DNA from: Deltaproteobacteria bacterium
GTDB taxonomy: Bacteria; Desulfobacterota; DSM-4660; Desulfatiglandales; Desulfatiglandaceae
Assembly (NCBI GenBank): GCA_021737785.1
Contig: JAIPDI010000021.1
Coordinates: forward strand, 23,154-87,153
Reading direction: 5' to 3'
Length of the DNA: 64,000 nt
The position numbers and the translations under genes were made by a program. The notes beneath the pieces are model-generated. The model saw only the letters and a list, made by a program, of their open reading frames with translations, did no database searches and was not told the DNA's origin. Within the stretch, counting starts at the first letter, position 1, and each line of letters starts with the position of its first letter. This document shows positions 63,538 to 64,000 of this stretch, in pieces.

Positions 63538-63814
63538 GAAAGAAGGACGACTCGGAATAGCGCGGGGGATCACGAACTCTTTGACAGACGTGCATTCACC
63601 GCCTCCCCCGACTTCCACATCCAGGTATCGGATCGGATTCACGGCACCAACGGCTTCATCGATCGGCAGGAAGCGTATCATGGAAAATTCCTCGAGGCTC
63701 CGCAGCGTCCAGCCCATTACCCCGAGCCCACCTTCGTGGCCTTGGAATGTCCGAGAGGTGTTCCAAGAGGAGGCCAGTATGGGGGAAATATACAGGAGAG
63801 TTGATCTGAACTGA
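63538..63814 (+). pseudogene. HNH-endonuclease C-terminal remnant with frameshift
   Basis: Reading from 63538 gives RNSAGDHELFDRRAFTASPD, then IQVSDRIHGTNGF and YHGKFLEAPQRPAHYPEPTF, matching the C-terminal part of HNH restriction-type nucleases (FDRGAFTxxPD; xxxVSxxLxGxxxF; YHGxxLxxP). The expected end (WHREVFQ) is reached only by moving to the frame ending at 63814 (VREVFQEEASMGE), so there is a frameshift near 63750. No HNH core is visible upstream. Confidence 0.5.
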
Positions 63815-63914
63815 CTTTGAGCTATCCGATACCGGAGGGGCCAAGGGGGACGGAGGGGCCAAGGGTTGGGGGCCAGGATACCCGGCGCAGTCAAAAACAG
63901 CGTTCGGGTCGTTA

Positions 63915-64000
63915 TTACCGGACGGATTCATCGATCTCCATACTCTTCAAAACTTCGGCCTGCACCGTGTCCCATATGACCCTTTTTAGTGACAGATAGT
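63915..64000 (-). CDS. possible 3' end of a gene entering from the right
   Basis: On the minus strand YLSLKRVIWDTVQAEVLKSM and EIDESVR followed by TAATAA are encoded from the edge inward. Composition is protein-like but the piece is too short to identify. Between 63815 and 63914 there is a GGGGCCAAGGG repeat and nothing else. Confidence 0.3.
   Translation of the reverse strand, partial: YLSLKRVIWDTVQAEVLKSMEIDESVR

Overview
The window comes from a sulfate-reducing bacterium, most likely a member of the Desulfobacterota (former Deltaproteobacteria). This rests on a complete dsrMKJOP operon, a tetrahaem cytochrome c3, a soluble periplasmic-type [NiFe] hydrogenase and a selenocysteine formate dehydrogenase, all within 20 kb. 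The base composition is moderately GC-rich. I cannot name the genus from sequence alone. No rRNA, tRNA or CRISPR array was recognised.

1-10 kb (mostly minus strand): a cut-off SDR dehydrogenase and a cupin-type lipoprotein. Then a tightly overlapping three-gene unit of unknown function: a MinD/ParA-type ATPase, an ECF-S-like membrane protein fused to HAMP, and a protein with an adenosylhomocysteinase-like NAD domain. After it come a bile-acid:sodium-symporter-family carrier, a ThDP enzyme and a second SDR.

10.5-33 kb, energy core: an RsbRD_N protein leads dsrMKJOP (plus strand), followed by a ferredoxin. On the minus strand are cytochrome c3 and a hydrogenase unit (small and large subunits, then hypC and the maturation protease) that contains a very large RND/MMPL-cNMP-GGDEF fusion. 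Next are an exported peroxiredoxin and a thioredoxin-fold protein, then fdhB and fdhA. fdhA is read through an in-frame UGA with a visible SECIS-like hairpin. A cobalamin-type radical SAM gene and fdhE follow. Together these would oxidise H2 and formate in the periplasm, pass electrons to cytochrome c3, and deliver them through DsrMKJOP towards sulfite reduction.

33-49 kb, housekeeping and envelope (minus strand): GT9 and GT2 glycosyltransferases, a LolB/DUF4292-like lipoprotein, a TPR lipoprotein, a sigma-32-like factor, tyrS, rodZ-like, two parvulin-type chaperones (one with an in-frame TGA in its signal peptide) and mfd. A FAD dehydrogenase and an HD-domain protein follow on the plus strand.

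50-64 kb, accessory island (plus strand): an orphan CopG antitoxin, a methyltransferase, hicAB, an ORF6N protein, and a PLD-SNF2 helicase paired with an Eco57I-class methylase that flank a RelE-type toxin pair. Then come an SPL-type radical SAM gene, a DUF4258/DUF2283 pair, a DprA-like protein and HNH debris. Several island genes are damaged in precisely definable ways: a 32-bp tandem duplication frameshifts the helicase, an amber codon cuts the tail off the methylase, and a copy of that tail lies 1.2 kb downstream. Two 164-bp copies of a promoter-leader-terminator unit sit about 110 nt upstream of the ORF6N gene and the helicase. This looks like a duplicated regulatory RNA and is, with the ParA/ECF-HAMP/SAHH-like unit, the most novel signal here.
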